A stretch of 64,000 nucleotides of DNA from Desulfurobacterium sp. TC5-1 (GCF_000421485.1 NZ_ATXC01000001.1:985087-1049086), one strand, 5' to 3'; counted from the first letter of the stretch, positions 1-8,461 are shown. Numbers and translations are program-made. The notes: a model not told the origin generated them from the letters alone.

Positions 1-2
1 AA

Positions 3-1121
3 GCCAAGTGGCTCTACAACTACATAATTGCAGACATAGAAAACCGTCTAACCAAAGACTCCTGGAAGCTCAAGCAGGTAGAAATCAAAACACCCGAAGG
101 CTTTGAAAAGAGAGACATCAATACTCTCTCATCTCAAATGAGACAGGGAATAATCGAAAGGATAAAACACTCCCTTAAATCCCTCAAAAAAGCAAAAGAA
201 AAAGGAATCAAAGCAGGCAAACTCTCATTCAAAAGCGAAATAAGAAGCATACCCCTAAAACAGTATGGAATAACCTACAAAATTTCAGGAGACAGAAACA
301 GAATAAAGATACAGGGAATAAAGAAAAAGTTCAGAGTTTTAGGACTCCACCAGTTAATAGAGGACTGTGAAATAGCAAACGGACTGCTTGTAAAGAAACC
401 GAGTGGCTACTACCTCTACGTCACTTGCTACCTGCAAAAAGAAAAAGCATTAGAAGAAATCAAAAAGAAACAAACCAGACAACCTATTGGAATAGACCTT
501 GGAATAAAACACCAGATAACCCTATCAAACGGAGAAAAAATAAGCTGGTATGTAGAAGAAACCAAAAGACTCAAAAAACTACAAAAAACACTCTCAAGAA
601 AACAAAAAGGAAGCAAGAACTACTTTAAAACCAAGCTGAAAATTCAAAAAGAGTGGGAATATATTCAGAACAAGAGGAAAGACACCCTCAACAAAGCCAT
701 AAGCCACCTGAAGAAATTCTTCCTGATAGCAATTCAAAACGACTCAATAAAAGGCTGGCACGAAGGATACTTTGGTAAACAGGTTCAAAACACGGGGATA
801 GGAGGAATAACTGCAAGGCTGAAACGCCTTGCGACTCTTATTCCCGTGTTCTTTGTTGATAGATACGAACCTACCACACAAGTTTGTTCTTTCTGCGGAC
901 ACAGGCAGAAAATCCCCCTATCAGAAAGGACATACAAATGTCCTCTCTGCGGAAAAGAGATAGACCGGGACGTTAACTCTGCAAAGAACATACTCAAGAT
1001 AGCGGTAGAGAAACTCAAAGGAGAAGGAAAACTCCTTAAAACCCTACCCGTGGACTGCGGGGAAGTAACGCCTGTGGAGTGGGCAATAGCCCACGGTGAA
1101 GCAGGAAGCCTGCCACTTTAG
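3..1121 (+). CDS. tnpB: RNA-guided endonuclease TnpB (IS200/IS605 OrfB), 5' end outside window
   Basis: The reading frame is open to the first bases of the window; translation before the first internal ATG (138) gives a typical TnpB N-terminal helix (WLYNYI), so the gene starts upstream. RuvC-I is GIDLGIKHQ, a CxxC...CxxC zinc ribbon (CSFCGH / CPLCG) follows near the C-terminus, and RuvC-III is DRDVNSAKNIL. At the RuvC-II place, where most TnpBs have a glutamate in an 'xxEDL' context, this protein reads IAIQNDSIKGW, as in the TnpB branch with Q-D-E/N at this site. TnpB is a programmable nuclease guided by an RNA made from the element's right end. No TnpA is visible. Probably intact at the 3' end; activity cannot be judged. 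Confidence 0.9.
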   Translation, partial: AKWLYNYIIADIENRLTKDSWKLKQVEIKTPEGFEKRDINTLSSQMRQGIIERIKHSLKSLKKAKEKGIKAGKLSFKSEIRSIPLKQYGITYKISGDRNRIKIQGIKKKFRVLGLHQLIEDCEIANGLLVKKPSGYYLYVTCYLQKEKALEEIKKKQTRQPIGIDLGIKHQITLSNGEKISWYVEETKRLKKLQKTLSRKQKGSKNYFKTKLKIQKEWEYIQNKRKDTLNKAISHLKKFFLIAIQNDSIKGWHEGYFGKQVQNTGIGGITARLKRLATLIPVFFVDRYEPTTQVCSFCGHRQKIPLSERTYKCPLCGKEIDRDVNSAKNILKIAVEKLKGEGKLLKTLPVDCGEVTPVEWAIAHGEAGSLPL

Positions 1122-1138
1122 TGGTAGGAGGATGTCAC
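1010..1138 (+). ncRNA. Putative omega/reRNA scaffold and right end of the TnpB element
   Basis: TnpB guide RNAs come from the 3' end of tnpB and the element's right end. Here the stop codon lies in the loop of a hairpin: CCTGCCAC (1109-1116) and GTGGTAGG (1121-1128) pair over 8 bp with one G-U. The following GAGGATGTCAC is the kind of conserved tail seen at such right ends. The guide would begin near 1135-1140. The boundaries are inferred from the family pattern; only the hairpin is seen directly. Confidence 0.4.
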
Positions 1139-2031
1139 TTTGAAGACTTAAAGGAAAGGTACAACCAGCCAGAAAGAGCCGTAAATCCAGACATACATAG
1201 GATAAGAGTGTGGAAATAGACTGCGTAAGGAAGAGCCTTTTTAGCATTCATCCCTATAAGGGAAAAGCCACCAACCATTCCAGCTTCAAATGTTCCAAAT
1301 CCACCTATGCTGTGTATGGGAAGGATAGTCGTAAATTCTGCAAACGTTGAAACAAAAATAGTTTTAAAAAAGCCAAGCCCGAGATGAGCTGCATTTAGAA
1401 TAAACATAAACGCTGTGAACTTCAAAATCCATATACAGATAGAGAAGAAAAACATCTGCATTAATTTATCTACCCTGAAAAGAACTGCAGAAGCGATGAT
1501 TAACTTATCAAAAAAAGGAATTCTTTCCTTAAAAAAGTGTAGAAATTTATAAGCAACAAACAGAGCAATCCCGACAAGAGCAACCGCCAATATGGGGAAG
1601 AAAATCAACCTTTTATCAGAAAAAGAAACGGAAAATAGAGAGAATAGAAAGAGAATAGAAAGAGATAAAAGATCAAATACCCGTGCCCCAAAAAGGACAA
1701 CAGAAGAACGCGTCATATCTATACCGTAAAGCTTCTTCAAAATAAGGGGAAAAGAGGTTTCGCCGGAGCGAAAAGGCATCACATTATTAAAAAACGTGTG
1801 AACACCTATAACAGAAGCCATCTCTGAAAGGGGAATCTCTTCAATGTAAAGTTTAAGCCTCAAAGCCCGAAAAATATAAACAAACACGTAGATAAAAAGG
1901 GAAAAAGCAATATCCCTGTAACTTAAATCCTTTAACATGCTGGAAATTTGAGAAAATACATCGTACCTATAAAGGATGTATCCAAAAATTACTAAAATTA
2001 AAAGGGAAATAACTAAATTACTCTTTCTCAC
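1135..2031 (-). CDS. Flippase-like integral membrane protein (UPF0104 / LPG-synthase TM domain)
   Basis: 298 residues with about eight hydrophobic segments. The family pattern is present: a long periplasmic-edge stretch with FFNNVMPFRSGE, where the proline-arginine-glycine-glutamate core is characteristic of PF03706 proteins such as the membrane part of MprF and AglD. In MprF this domain flips lysyl-phosphatidylglycerol; in other bacteria such proteins sit with polyprenyl-phosphate sugar transferases. Its start overlaps the end of the upstream GT2 gene by 14 nt, so the two are cotranscribed and probably coupled. It may move the lipid-linked sugar made by that enzyme (inference). The last codons and the TGA stop fall at the edge of the TnpB element, so the C-terminus may have been altered by its insertion. 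Confidence 0.8.
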   Translation of the reverse strand: MRKSNLVISLLILVIFGYILYRYDVFSQISSMLKDLSYRDIAFSLFIYVFVYIFRALRLKLYIEEIPLSEMASVIGVHTFFNNVMPFRSGETSFPLILKKLYGIDMTRSSVVLFGARVFDLLSLSILFLFSLFSVSFSDKRLIFFPILAVALVGIALFVAYKFLHFFKERIPFFDKLIIASAVLFRVDKLMQMFFFSICIWILKFTAFMFILNAAHLGLGFFKTIFVSTFAEFTTILPIHSIGGFGTFEAGMVGGFSLIGMNAKKALPYAVYFHTLILCMSGFTALSGWLYLSFKSSK

Positions 2032-2983
2032 TATTAATAATTCTCCTTATCACGTAGGGTTTTTTACTCTGAGACTCAAAATAGATACGCATGAGAATCT
2101 CACTGATAATACCTGTTGTTAACATTTGAAGTCCGGAGATGATGAACATAACCGATATAATAAGAAGAGGTCTGCCTCCTATTGGATGCCCCATAATCTT
2201 TATACCCATAAGGTAGGAAAAAAAGACAAGACCAATAAACAGAAGCGTTAAACCTATACCGCCAAAAAAGTGAATCGGTTTCTGCATATACTTTTTAACA
2301 AACCAGACATAAAACAGGTCAACAATTACCTTAAAAGTCCTTGAAATACCGTACTTTGACTTACCATACTTCCTTGGATGGTGCTTTACGGGAATTTCTA
2401 TAATTTTATCCGGAGAAGTAACAGTAGAAACAACGGCAGGTATAAACCTGTGCATTTCACCGTAAAGCCTGACCCTCTTTATCACAGAACTTCTGTAAGC
2501 CTTGAGAGAACACCCGTAATCGTGAATTTTTATACCTGTCAACCTTCCTATCAACCAGTTTGCTATCCTGGAAGGAAGTTTTCTTGAAATCGCAGCGTCC
2601 TTTCTATTTTTTCTCCAGCCGCTCACAACATCATAGCCTTCTTCTATCTTCTCAAGAAGTCTCGGTATATCATCAGGATCATTCTGAAGGTCACCATCCA
2701 TCGTTATAATCACGTCACCACCGGCAAGATCCATTCCAGCCATCATCGCCGGTGTTTGACCAAAGTTTCTTGCAAACTCAATAACTTTTACCTTTTTATC
2801 TTTTGCGGCAATTGCCTCAAGCTTTTCAGCAGTTTTATCCGTACTGCCATCATCAACAAAAATTATCTCATAGTCAAGAGGCAGGGAATCAACAACCTTC
2901 TTAATACGCTGATAAAGTTCATTAACGTTATCCTCTTCGTTGTAAAGGGGAACAACTATGGAAATCTTTTTTACACCTTTCAT
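2018..2983 (-). CDS. GT2 glycosyltransferase, polyprenyl-phosphate sugar synthase type (DPM1/ArnC/GtrB-like)
   Basis: 321 residues. The N-terminal GT-A domain opens with ISIVVPLYNEEDNV, has VDDGSTD for nucleotide binding and the metal-binding TMDGDLQNDP. A cytoplasmic linker with HRFIPAV is followed by two C-terminal transmembrane segments (about residues 230-300). This is the plan of enzymes that move a sugar from a nucleotide donor to undecaprenyl phosphate on the cytoplasmic face. It overlaps the ArnT-like gene upstream (4 nt) and the flippase-like gene downstream (14 nt), giving the complete logic of charge, flip and transfer. The sugar cannot be read from sequence. Confidence 0.9.
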   Translation of the reverse strand: MKGVKKISIVVPLYNEEDNVNELYQRIKKVVDSLPLDYEIIFVDDGSTDKTAEKLEAIAAKDKKVKVIEFARNFGQTPAMMAGMDLAGGDVIITMDGDLQNDPDDIPRLLEKIEEGYDVVSGWRKNRKDAAISRKLPSRIANWLIGRLTGIKIHDYGCSLKAYRSSVIKRVRLYGEMHRFIPAVVSTVTSPDKIIEIPVKHHPRKYGKSKYGISRTFKVIVDLFYVWFVKKYMQKPIHFFGGIGLTLLFIGLVFFSYLMGIKIMGHPIGGRPLLIISVMFIISGLQMLTTGIISEILMRIYFESQSKKPYVIRRIINSEKE

Positions 2984-4539
2984 CTTTTCTCTCCTGAAGT
3001 TATTATTACCAACCTGTGTTTTGTGAGAAGCTCCTGCCTGACATCAACTACCCTGTACGGAACTTTCAACCTTTTGAGCCTGTTTTCCCTCGTAACTATC
3101 AGAACATTCTTATCTTTAAGGAGTTCTGCAGCTTTTCTAAAATCTATCTGTGGAATCTTCCCTTCACCGTAATAATAGACAATCTCAGGACTTGTATAGG
3201 CAAGCGAATAGACAGAGAGATTCGGATTCTTTAACTTCATGTGTCTTAATTCTTTTCCAATTAAAGGCTTTGCCCTGTAAGGTTCAAGAACGGGAAGGGT
3301 AACCCATTTAAAGAGAATCATCGTTGATAAAAATCCGTAGAGGAGCGGTTTGTACGGCTCTTTGCTTCTAAAGATGAAATAGAGAGAAACGGCAATAGGA
3401 ACAACCATGACTGCTGCAACTAAGGGCAATTTTTTTACAACAAGTGCAGCAGGAACGGCAATAATCAAAAAAAATAGAAGAACCGCTGTTAGATAGTAAG
3501 GAAGCTTTTCTCTATAATTTCTAACATAATAAGCGGTTAAGATTGCAAACGCAGGAAAAGACGGAAGTAAGTAATGTGCAAGTTTAGTGTGAGCTATTTG
3601 AAAAAATCCACAAATAATTAGAAACCATACAGTAGCAAACATTAAAAGGTCATCAACATATATCCTCTCTCTATCCTTCCAGAACTTATAAACTGCAAAT
3701 ATGAAAACTACAGAAAACGGAAGGAACATCCATGGATAGTTGACAAAATAGTACCACCACTCGGTTGGATGACCCGGAATTTTAGACGTAAATCTCTCTA
3801 TGTTGTGGAAGATAATGAAATCTTTAAAGAAAAGGTAACCGTGCTTCTTCAAAATTGCCGCATACCAGGGGGCAACTATGACTGTGAAAATGGCAAAGCC
3901 GGAAAACCACGGGATTTTTTTAAATGTTTTTATCAAATCACGTCTTAAAATCAGATAAACAACAGCAACAAGACCGGGAAGAGCAAGTCCAACGGGACCC
4001 TTAGTTAACGTTGCAAACCCTGCCGCCGCAAAAGCCGCTAAATAACACCGTTTCCTGTTTTCATGATAGCCGTTATAAAACGCCATAAGAGAAGCGGCTA
4101 TGAAAAATGTTAAAACTATATCAGGCATAGCCGCCGACGACATCACGATAAAATCAAGAAGAGAAAGTAATATAAGCGAAGACCAAAAAGCAAACTCCTC
4201 ATCCTTCCACTTTTTAATCCAGAGATACAAAAGTAAAACCAGCGCTACACCAAAAAGAGAAACGAAGAATCTTCCACCAAACTCATTAACACCAAAAAGT
4301 TTATAACCTGCAACGATGAGCCAGTAAATGAGAATCGGCTTGTCAAAGCGATATTCGTAGTTGTAGTAAGGGGTTATATAGTCACCACTTTTAACCATCT
4401 CGTGAGCAGCTTCAAGGTACTTTGGCTCATCCTTGTCAAAGGCTGAGTAAAAGCCGTTTGGAACAACAAGTAAAAGGATCGAAACAAGAGCTAAAATTAG
4501 AAATTTCTTGTCTTTTAATATCTTTAATATCTTCCTCAT
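2980..4539 (-). CDS. ArnT/PMT-like GT-C glycosyltransferase (GT83/GT39)
   Basis: 519 residues from the ATG at 4539, chosen over an upstream in-frame start because GAGAGG lies just ahead of it. There are about 12 membrane segments and a soluble C-terminal domain. The first periplasmic loop carries the acidic pair that defines GT-C enzymes (AFDKDEPKYLEAA), followed by RFDKPILIYW. Enzymes of this type take a sugar from a polyprenyl-phosphate carrier and add it to lipid A or protein in the periplasm. Its coupling to the GT2 gene suggests one pathway, such as modification of lipid A with an amino sugar or uronic acid. The acceptor is unknown. Confidence 0.85.
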   Translation of the reverse strand: MRKILKILKDKKFLILALVSILLLVVPNGFYSAFDKDEPKYLEAAHEMVKSGDYITPYYNYEYRFDKPILIYWLIVAGYKLFGVNEFGGRFFVSLFGVALVLLLYLWIKKWKDEEFAFWSSLILLSLLDFIVMSSAAMPDIVLTFFIAASLMAFYNGYHENRKRCYLAAFAAAGFATLTKGPVGLALPGLVAVVYLILRRDLIKTFKKIPWFSGFAIFTVIVAPWYAAILKKHGYLFFKDFIIFHNIERFTSKIPGHPTEWWYYFVNYPWMFLPFSVVFIFAVYKFWKDRERIYVDDLLMFATVWFLIICGFFQIAHTKLAHYLLPSFPAFAILTAYYVRNYREKLPYYLTAVLLFFLIIAVPAALVVKKLPLVAAVMVVPIAVSLYFIFRSKEPYKPLLYGFLSTMILFKWVTLPVLEPYRAKPLIGKELRHMKLKNPNLSVYSLAYTSPEIVYYYGEGKIPQIDFRKAAELLKDKNVLIVTRENRLKRLKVPYRVVDVRQELLTKHRLVIITSGEKR

Positions 4540-4626
4540 GTAAACCTCTCTATAGTCTGAAAACGGAACTGATGTAATTATAACCGAGATAGTATAATTC
4601 AACGGGAAATATTATGGAGGTTTGAA

Positions 4627-4896
4627 TTGAAATTCAAGAAGCTTCTTAAGTGTTCTAACTGCGGAAACATAGGAGAGTTCGAATACATCGGATCAAGGAA
4701 CTTGAATAGAAACGGTGAAGTGAAAGAGATAGTGGGCGATAAAGAACTGTGGGTAAGCTATTACAAATGTCCAAACTGCAACATTATAGATATAGAGATG
4801 CATCCGTCAGGAGAAAAACCCGACATACCGGAAGAATTTTTCAAAGAGGTGCTGATTGATGAAAAAAGTGAAGAAGAAACTTCCAGCGATAGATAG
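4627..4896 (+). CDS. Small zinc-ribbon protein of unknown function
   Basis: 89 residues starting at TTG, supported by GGAGG (4616-4620) six bases upstream. Two CxxC pairs (CSNCGN near residue 9 and CPNCN near 49) flank about 35 residues and should bind one zinc. The tail is acidic and serine rich. Its 3' end overlaps the start of the membrane glycosyltransferase gene by 38 nt, so the two are translated from one message. No function is recognised; a regulatory or chaperone role for its partner would be a guess. Confidence 0.75.
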   Translation: MKFKKLLKCSNCGNIGEFEYIGSRNLNRNGEVKEIVGDKELWVSYYKCPNCNIIDIEMHPSGEKPDIPEEFFKEVLIDEKSEEETSSDR

Positions 4897-6403
4897 AAAA
4901 ACCCTGAATCTGTTTTTAATCATGCTCTTTCTTGCAGGAACGGTGAACCTCTGGCTTTTAACACTCCATCACGAAGAACCGAGGCGGGGTATCGTTGCTC
5001 TTGAAATGCTGTTCAGACACAACTTTGTTCAGCCAACTGTACTGATGGTTCCCTACTTTAAAAAACCACCATTACATAACTGGATAACCATTCTATTTGC
5101 AGGGTTCAACCCTCACTGGATAAACGAATTCACACTGAGATTTCCATCACTTGTAGCGACAGGTCTAACCGCTCTCTTTCTCTACTACTTTGTAAAAGAA
5201 AAACTCGATGAAAGAAGAGCTGTCTTTTCATCAATAATATTTATGACAACGTGGACAGTATTAATAGGTTACTCAACCAAATGTGAACCGGATATGCTGT
5301 TTACTTTATTTACATTTCTTTCCATAAGCCTGTGGTACCACTTTTTTGACAAAAATAGAAAATTCATTGCCTGGACTGTGGGATATTTCCTTGCATCTCT
5401 TGCACTTTTAACAAAAGGACTACCGGGAATTCTTTTCTTCATCATTTCCTATATAGTGGTATTGTTTTCAAGAAAAGAGCTGAAAGAACTCCTAACACTT
5501 CAGCACATAGCAGGAATAGTAATAGGACTTATGCCATTTTTTTTATGGGTTATGGCAGTGTCTCCGGAAAAGGCGGTTTTAACACTATGGCACGAAGCGG
5601 TAAGGAGAACTGCGGTAGACAACCCTGTAACAAAGACATTAAAGGGCATAATCCTGTTCATTCCAAGGTTTATACTTGCCCTATTTCCATGGTCACTATT
5701 TGTCATCTATGAAATAATAAAGGATAAAGGCAGGGTAAAAGTTATTGAAAATCCATTCATGAAAGAGATAGCTTTCATAATAATAGCAAATATAACCGTG
5801 TATCTTTTCTCACCCGGAACAAGAATGAGATATATAATTCCGCTTATACCGTTTATATCTATCCTGTTAGCAGAAATTTTAAAAGATAAAAAAGTCAATC
5901 CTCAGAGGAGCATATCAAACATCCAGTTTTTAATGGATATCCTTCTATTTTTAGGAATTATTACAACAATATGGCTGACACTTCATGCAGAAATAGCTCT
6001 AAACTCTACAATTTTCTTCCTCATAGTGGCTTACTTTATCTATTTTTACGCAATGAAAAGGATAGATGTAACAAACTTTATCCTCATGGCAGGTTGCACA
6101 CTCTTTATAATTAGAGGATTTTATAGCGGTTACTATCTATCAATAGCTGAATTCAAATATCCAAAATATAAAAAAGCAGCCTGGGAAATTTCCACAATTA
6201 CAAAAGGGGATAAACTATCAACGCTGATACCGGAACTGAAAACGGGATTCTACATCGAGAAATTTAGACAACAGCCTTTACCACTCAAAAGAAAAACAGA
6301 ACTGGAGAAAGGTGAATTCTTTATCACGGAAAAACCTTTTGACAAGCAGGTAAAAGAGTTTAAATTGGGCAACAGGGTTCTCTACCTATGCAAAAAAGAA
6401 TAA
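4859..6403 (+). CDS. Second ArnT/PMT-like membrane glycosyltransferase (GT-C)
   Basis: 514 residues. The ATG at 4859 is preferred to the TTG one codon earlier; GAGGTG ends 8 nt upstream. The N-terminus has one membrane span followed by the periplasmic catalytic loop with HHEEPRRGIVALEML, the acidic motif of GT83/GT39 enzymes, then PYFKKPPLHNW. Around ten further spans and a short soluble C-terminus follow. It is divergently oriented to the first ArnT-like gene, separated by only about 90 bp that must hold promoters for both. It probably uses a polyprenyl-phosphate sugar, perhaps from the same GT2 enzyme. Confidence 0.85.
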   Translation: MKKVKKKLPAIDRKTLNLFLIMLFLAGTVNLWLLTLHHEEPRRGIVALEMLFRHNFVQPTVLMVPYFKKPPLHNWITILFAGFNPHWINEFTLRFPSLVATGLTALFLYYFVKEKLDERRAVFSSIIFMTTWTVLIGYSTKCEPDMLFTLFTFLSISLWYHFFDKNRKFIAWTVGYFLASLALLTKGLPGILFFIISYIVVLFSRKELKELLTLQHIAGIVIGLMPFFLWVMAVSPEKAVLTLWHEAVRRTAVDNPVTKTLKGIILFIPRFILALFPWSLFVIYEIIKDKGRVKVIENPFMKEIAFIIIANITVYLFSPGTRMRYIIPLIPFISILLAEILKDKKVNPQRSISNIQFLMDILLFLGIITTIWLTLHAEIALNSTIFFLIVAYFIYFYAMKRIDVTNFILMAGCTLFIIRGFYSGYYLSIAEFKYPKYKKAAWEISTITKGDKLSTLIPELKTGFYIEKFRQQPLPLKRKTELEKGEFFITEKPFDKQVKEFKLGNRVLYLCKKE

Positions 6404-6441
6404 ATTAAGAAAACTACAAATAATGCAAAGAGGTGTGAGCG

Positions 6442-7470
6442 TTGAAAACCGCTACCTTTCGAGTGTTTAGATTTAATCCTGAAACAGACAGAAAGCCTCA
6501 ATACCAGGATTACGAAATTCCTATCACAAAAGGAATAACAGTTCTTGAAGGATTAACATACATAAAAGATAACATAGATCCCACACTCGCTTTCAGGGCT
6601 TTCTGCAGAAGCGGAATATGCGGTTCGTGTGCCGTAAACATCAACGGGAAACCTCGCCTTGCATGTAAAACACCTATTGAAAAAATCATGGAGGAGTTTA
6701 GTTCTAAAACTATTATTATAGAACCCCTCTCAAGATTTAAAATCATAAAAGACCTTGTCGTTGACACGGAAGGTAAAAAAGAAACGATAAAACGCTTTAA
6801 CCTGTGGCTTGAGGAAAAAGAGCCTCCCAGAGATGCAGAATTTACCGTCTCACCTGAAGAGGTAAAACAGTACGAGAAAGAAACAGACTGCATCCTATGC
6901 CTTGCCTGTTGCAGTGTTTGTGAAGCGTTAAAAGAAAACATTCCATTCTCAGGTCCTTTTGCGTTTGTCAGAACCTTCAGGTTTCTGTCAGATTCAAGAG
7001 AAAAGGAAGAGATAAAAGAGAAAAGACTTGAAATAGCACTTAACGCCTCCGTATGGTCCTGCCTTCAGTGTCAGAAGTGCGTTGCAGTCTGTCCAAAAAA
7101 CATTGCACCTGCAGATGATATACAGAAAGTTAGAAGAGCAATCGTAAGAAGCGGGAAGAAAGAATCTCCTGGTGCAAAGAAGCTCTCCCACTACCTTAAC
7201 TGGATATACGCAACAGGACAGATTAACCGCCTATTTTTGCCGGCTGATGTTTACAACAGTGAAAAAGCTGTAAAAGAGTTTATAAAAACGTGCAGAGAAC
7301 ACGGCATTGAAGTGTGGGACATTCCACACCTTCCCGACGGATTCCTGGCGCTGAGAGACCTTATAATAAGGGCACTGGTGGAAGAAGGGAACATTGAAGC
7401 AATAGACTTTAAAAAGATACGGAAAATAGACGAAAAGATAGAAGCACTCCTTAAAGGAGAAGAGAAGTGA
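6442..7470 (+). CDS. frdB: Fumarate reductase/succinate dehydrogenase iron-sulfur subunit (TfrB N-half type)
   Basis: 342 residues from a TTG start with AGAGGTG upstream. The N-terminal plant-type ferredoxin domain holds a [2Fe-2S] site (C55, C60, C63, C75 in CRSGICGSC ... PRLAC). The C-terminal domain has CILCLACCSVC and CLQCQKCVAVCPKN for the other clusters. The protein is about 100 residues longer than common SdhB. The next gene encodes an HdrB-like protein overlapping by 4 nt; in methanogen thiol:fumarate reductase these two parts are fused as TfrB. In Aquificota a soluble multi-subunit fumarate reductase works in the reductive TCA cycle, and this pair likely belongs to it. The flavoprotein gene is not in the window. 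Confidence 0.88.
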   Translation: MKTATFRVFRFNPETDRKPQYQDYEIPITKGITVLEGLTYIKDNIDPTLAFRAFCRSGICGSCAVNINGKPRLACKTPIEKIMEEFSSKTIIIEPLSRFKIIKDLVVDTEGKKETIKRFNLWLEEKEPPRDAEFTVSPEEVKQYEKETDCILCLACCSVCEALKENIPFSGPFAFVRTFRFLSDSREKEEIKEKRLEIALNASVWSCLQCQKCVAVCPKNIAPADDIQKVRRAIVRSGKKESPGAKKLSHYLNWIYATGQINRLFLPADVYNSEKAVKEFIKTCREHGIEVWDIPHLPDGFLALRDLIIRALVEEGNIEAIDFKKIRKIDEKIEALLKGEEK

Positions 7471-8291
7471 GAAGAATTGGATTTTATAGAGGCTGCTGTT
7501 TTCAGGGACTTGATTTCATCCTGTTTGAAGTCATAAAAAACGTACTCAACAGGCTTAATGTCGAACTTCCCGAAGTGAGAAAGACCGTGTGTTGCGGCGG
7601 AAATGTCATTGATGAAGAGAGCAGATTTCTATCGGTTTTAATTAACGGCAGAAACATGGCCGCTGCGGAGAAAGAAAACCTTGATCTGTTAATAAGCTGC
7701 AACACCTGCTTCATGGTTATAAACAGAGCGAAAAAAGTTCTTGATGAAAATGAAGAAATAAAAGAAAAGATAAACAGAATCCTTAAGGAGGAAGAGCTCA
7801 CCTACACCGGCAACCTTAAACTCTGGCACATTTTACCCTTCCTGACACGAAAAATTGGTTTTAAAGAAATAGAAAGAGAAGTAAGGAGGAAGCTTCCCGT
7901 AAAAATGGCACCTTTTTACGGATGCCACCTGAGATATCCTGAAAAGGTCATTAAAGACGGGGAACTTGAAAAGCTTATAGAGGTATGTGGGGGCGTACCA
8001 ACAGAGTTTGAAGAATCAAACACATGCTGCGGCTACCATGCAATATATACAGACAGGGCAACTGCTCTTAAAAAAATTAAAAAGATTGTTGAAAGTGCGA
8101 AAGAAGCCGGAGCAGAAGTAATAGTAACACCATGCCCCTTATGCTTTAAAGCTTTTGATCTCTATCAGGCAGACGCAAAAATAAAAGAAAAACTACCTGT
8201 CCTATTTTTACCGGAGATGGTAGCCCTTGCTTTTGGAATGGATGAAATAGAATCAGGGATAAAGTACCACAAAATCCCTGTAGAGATATAA
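7467..8291 (+). CDS. HdrB-like CCG-domain protein, probable fumarate reductase subunit
   Basis: 274 residues from GTG, overlapping the FrdB stop by 4 nt (GTGA). Two cysteine-rich CCG domains are visible: first GCCFQG, TVCCGG and SCNTC; second YGCHLR, NTCCGYH and PCPLC. In HdrB such domains hold the noncubane [4Fe-4S] clusters that cleave or form disulfides; in succinate:quinone reductases of the E type a similar protein (SdhE) anchors the enzyme to the membrane. No membrane span is seen. Together with the FrdB protein it looks like a split version of TfrB. Whether the electron partner is a thiol, quinol or NADH-linked subunit is open. Confidence 0.85.
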   Translation: MRRIGFYRGCCFQGLDFILFEVIKNVLNRLNVELPEVRKTVCCGGNVIDEESRFLSVLINGRNMAAAEKENLDLLISCNTCFMVINRAKKVLDENEEIKEKINRILKEEELTYTGNLKLWHILPFLTRKIGFKEIEREVRRKLPVKMAPFYGCHLRYPEKVIKDGELEKLIEVCGGVPTEFEESNTCCGYHAIYTDRATALKKIKKIVESAKEAGAEVIVTPCPLCFKAFDLYQADAKIKEKLPVLFLPEMVALAFGMDEIESGIKYHKIPVEI

Positions 8292-8314
8292 AAACCCCGC
8301 CCTTAAAAGGCGGG
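8292..8314 (-). terminator. Intrinsic terminator of the 26-codon gene
   Basis: CCCGCC (8296-8301) pairs with GGCGGG (8309-8314). Read on the minus strand the stem is followed by GTTTTTATATC, a proper U-tract; on the plus strand no T-run follows. It therefore ends the minus-strand microprotein transcript, six bases after its stop codon. Confidence 0.75.
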
Positions 8315-8319
8315 AACCG

Positions 8320-8400
8320 TTAATCCTTAATGGGACCAACTATAGCTATGAAAGCCACCAAAATTCCCCACGCCTTAGCTGCAAGAGCAAGAGCATCCAT
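8320..8400 (-). CDS. 26-residue hydrophobic microprotein
   Basis: A 26-codon reading frame too short for usual gene callers. It begins MDALALAAKAWGILVAF and ends VGPIKD: one hydrophobic segment of about 18 residues with a single lysine and tryptophan, acidic at the start and charged at the end. It is supported by GGGGAGG six bases before the ATG, a sigma-70-like promoter 32 bp upstream and a terminator directly after the stop. This complete, stand-alone unit argues strongly for a real gene. It resembles in size single-span accessory subunits such as CydX or KdpF, but no family is recognised. Confidence 0.7.
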   Translation of the reverse strand: MDALALAAKAWGILVAFIAIVGPIKD

Positions 8401-8432
8401 TTTGAACCTCCCCATCTTCTGGTATTAATTGT

Positions 8433-8461
8433 AATTTACCAGCTATTCTTATATATGTCAA
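8433..8461 (-). promoter_or_regulatory. Sigma-70-type promoter of the microprotein gene
   Basis: On the minus strand TTGACA (8456-8461, perfect -35) is followed after 17 bp by TAAATT (8433-8438, 4 of 6 for -10). The transcript would start near 8426 and carry a leader of about 25 nt with the SD. Confidence 0.65.
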
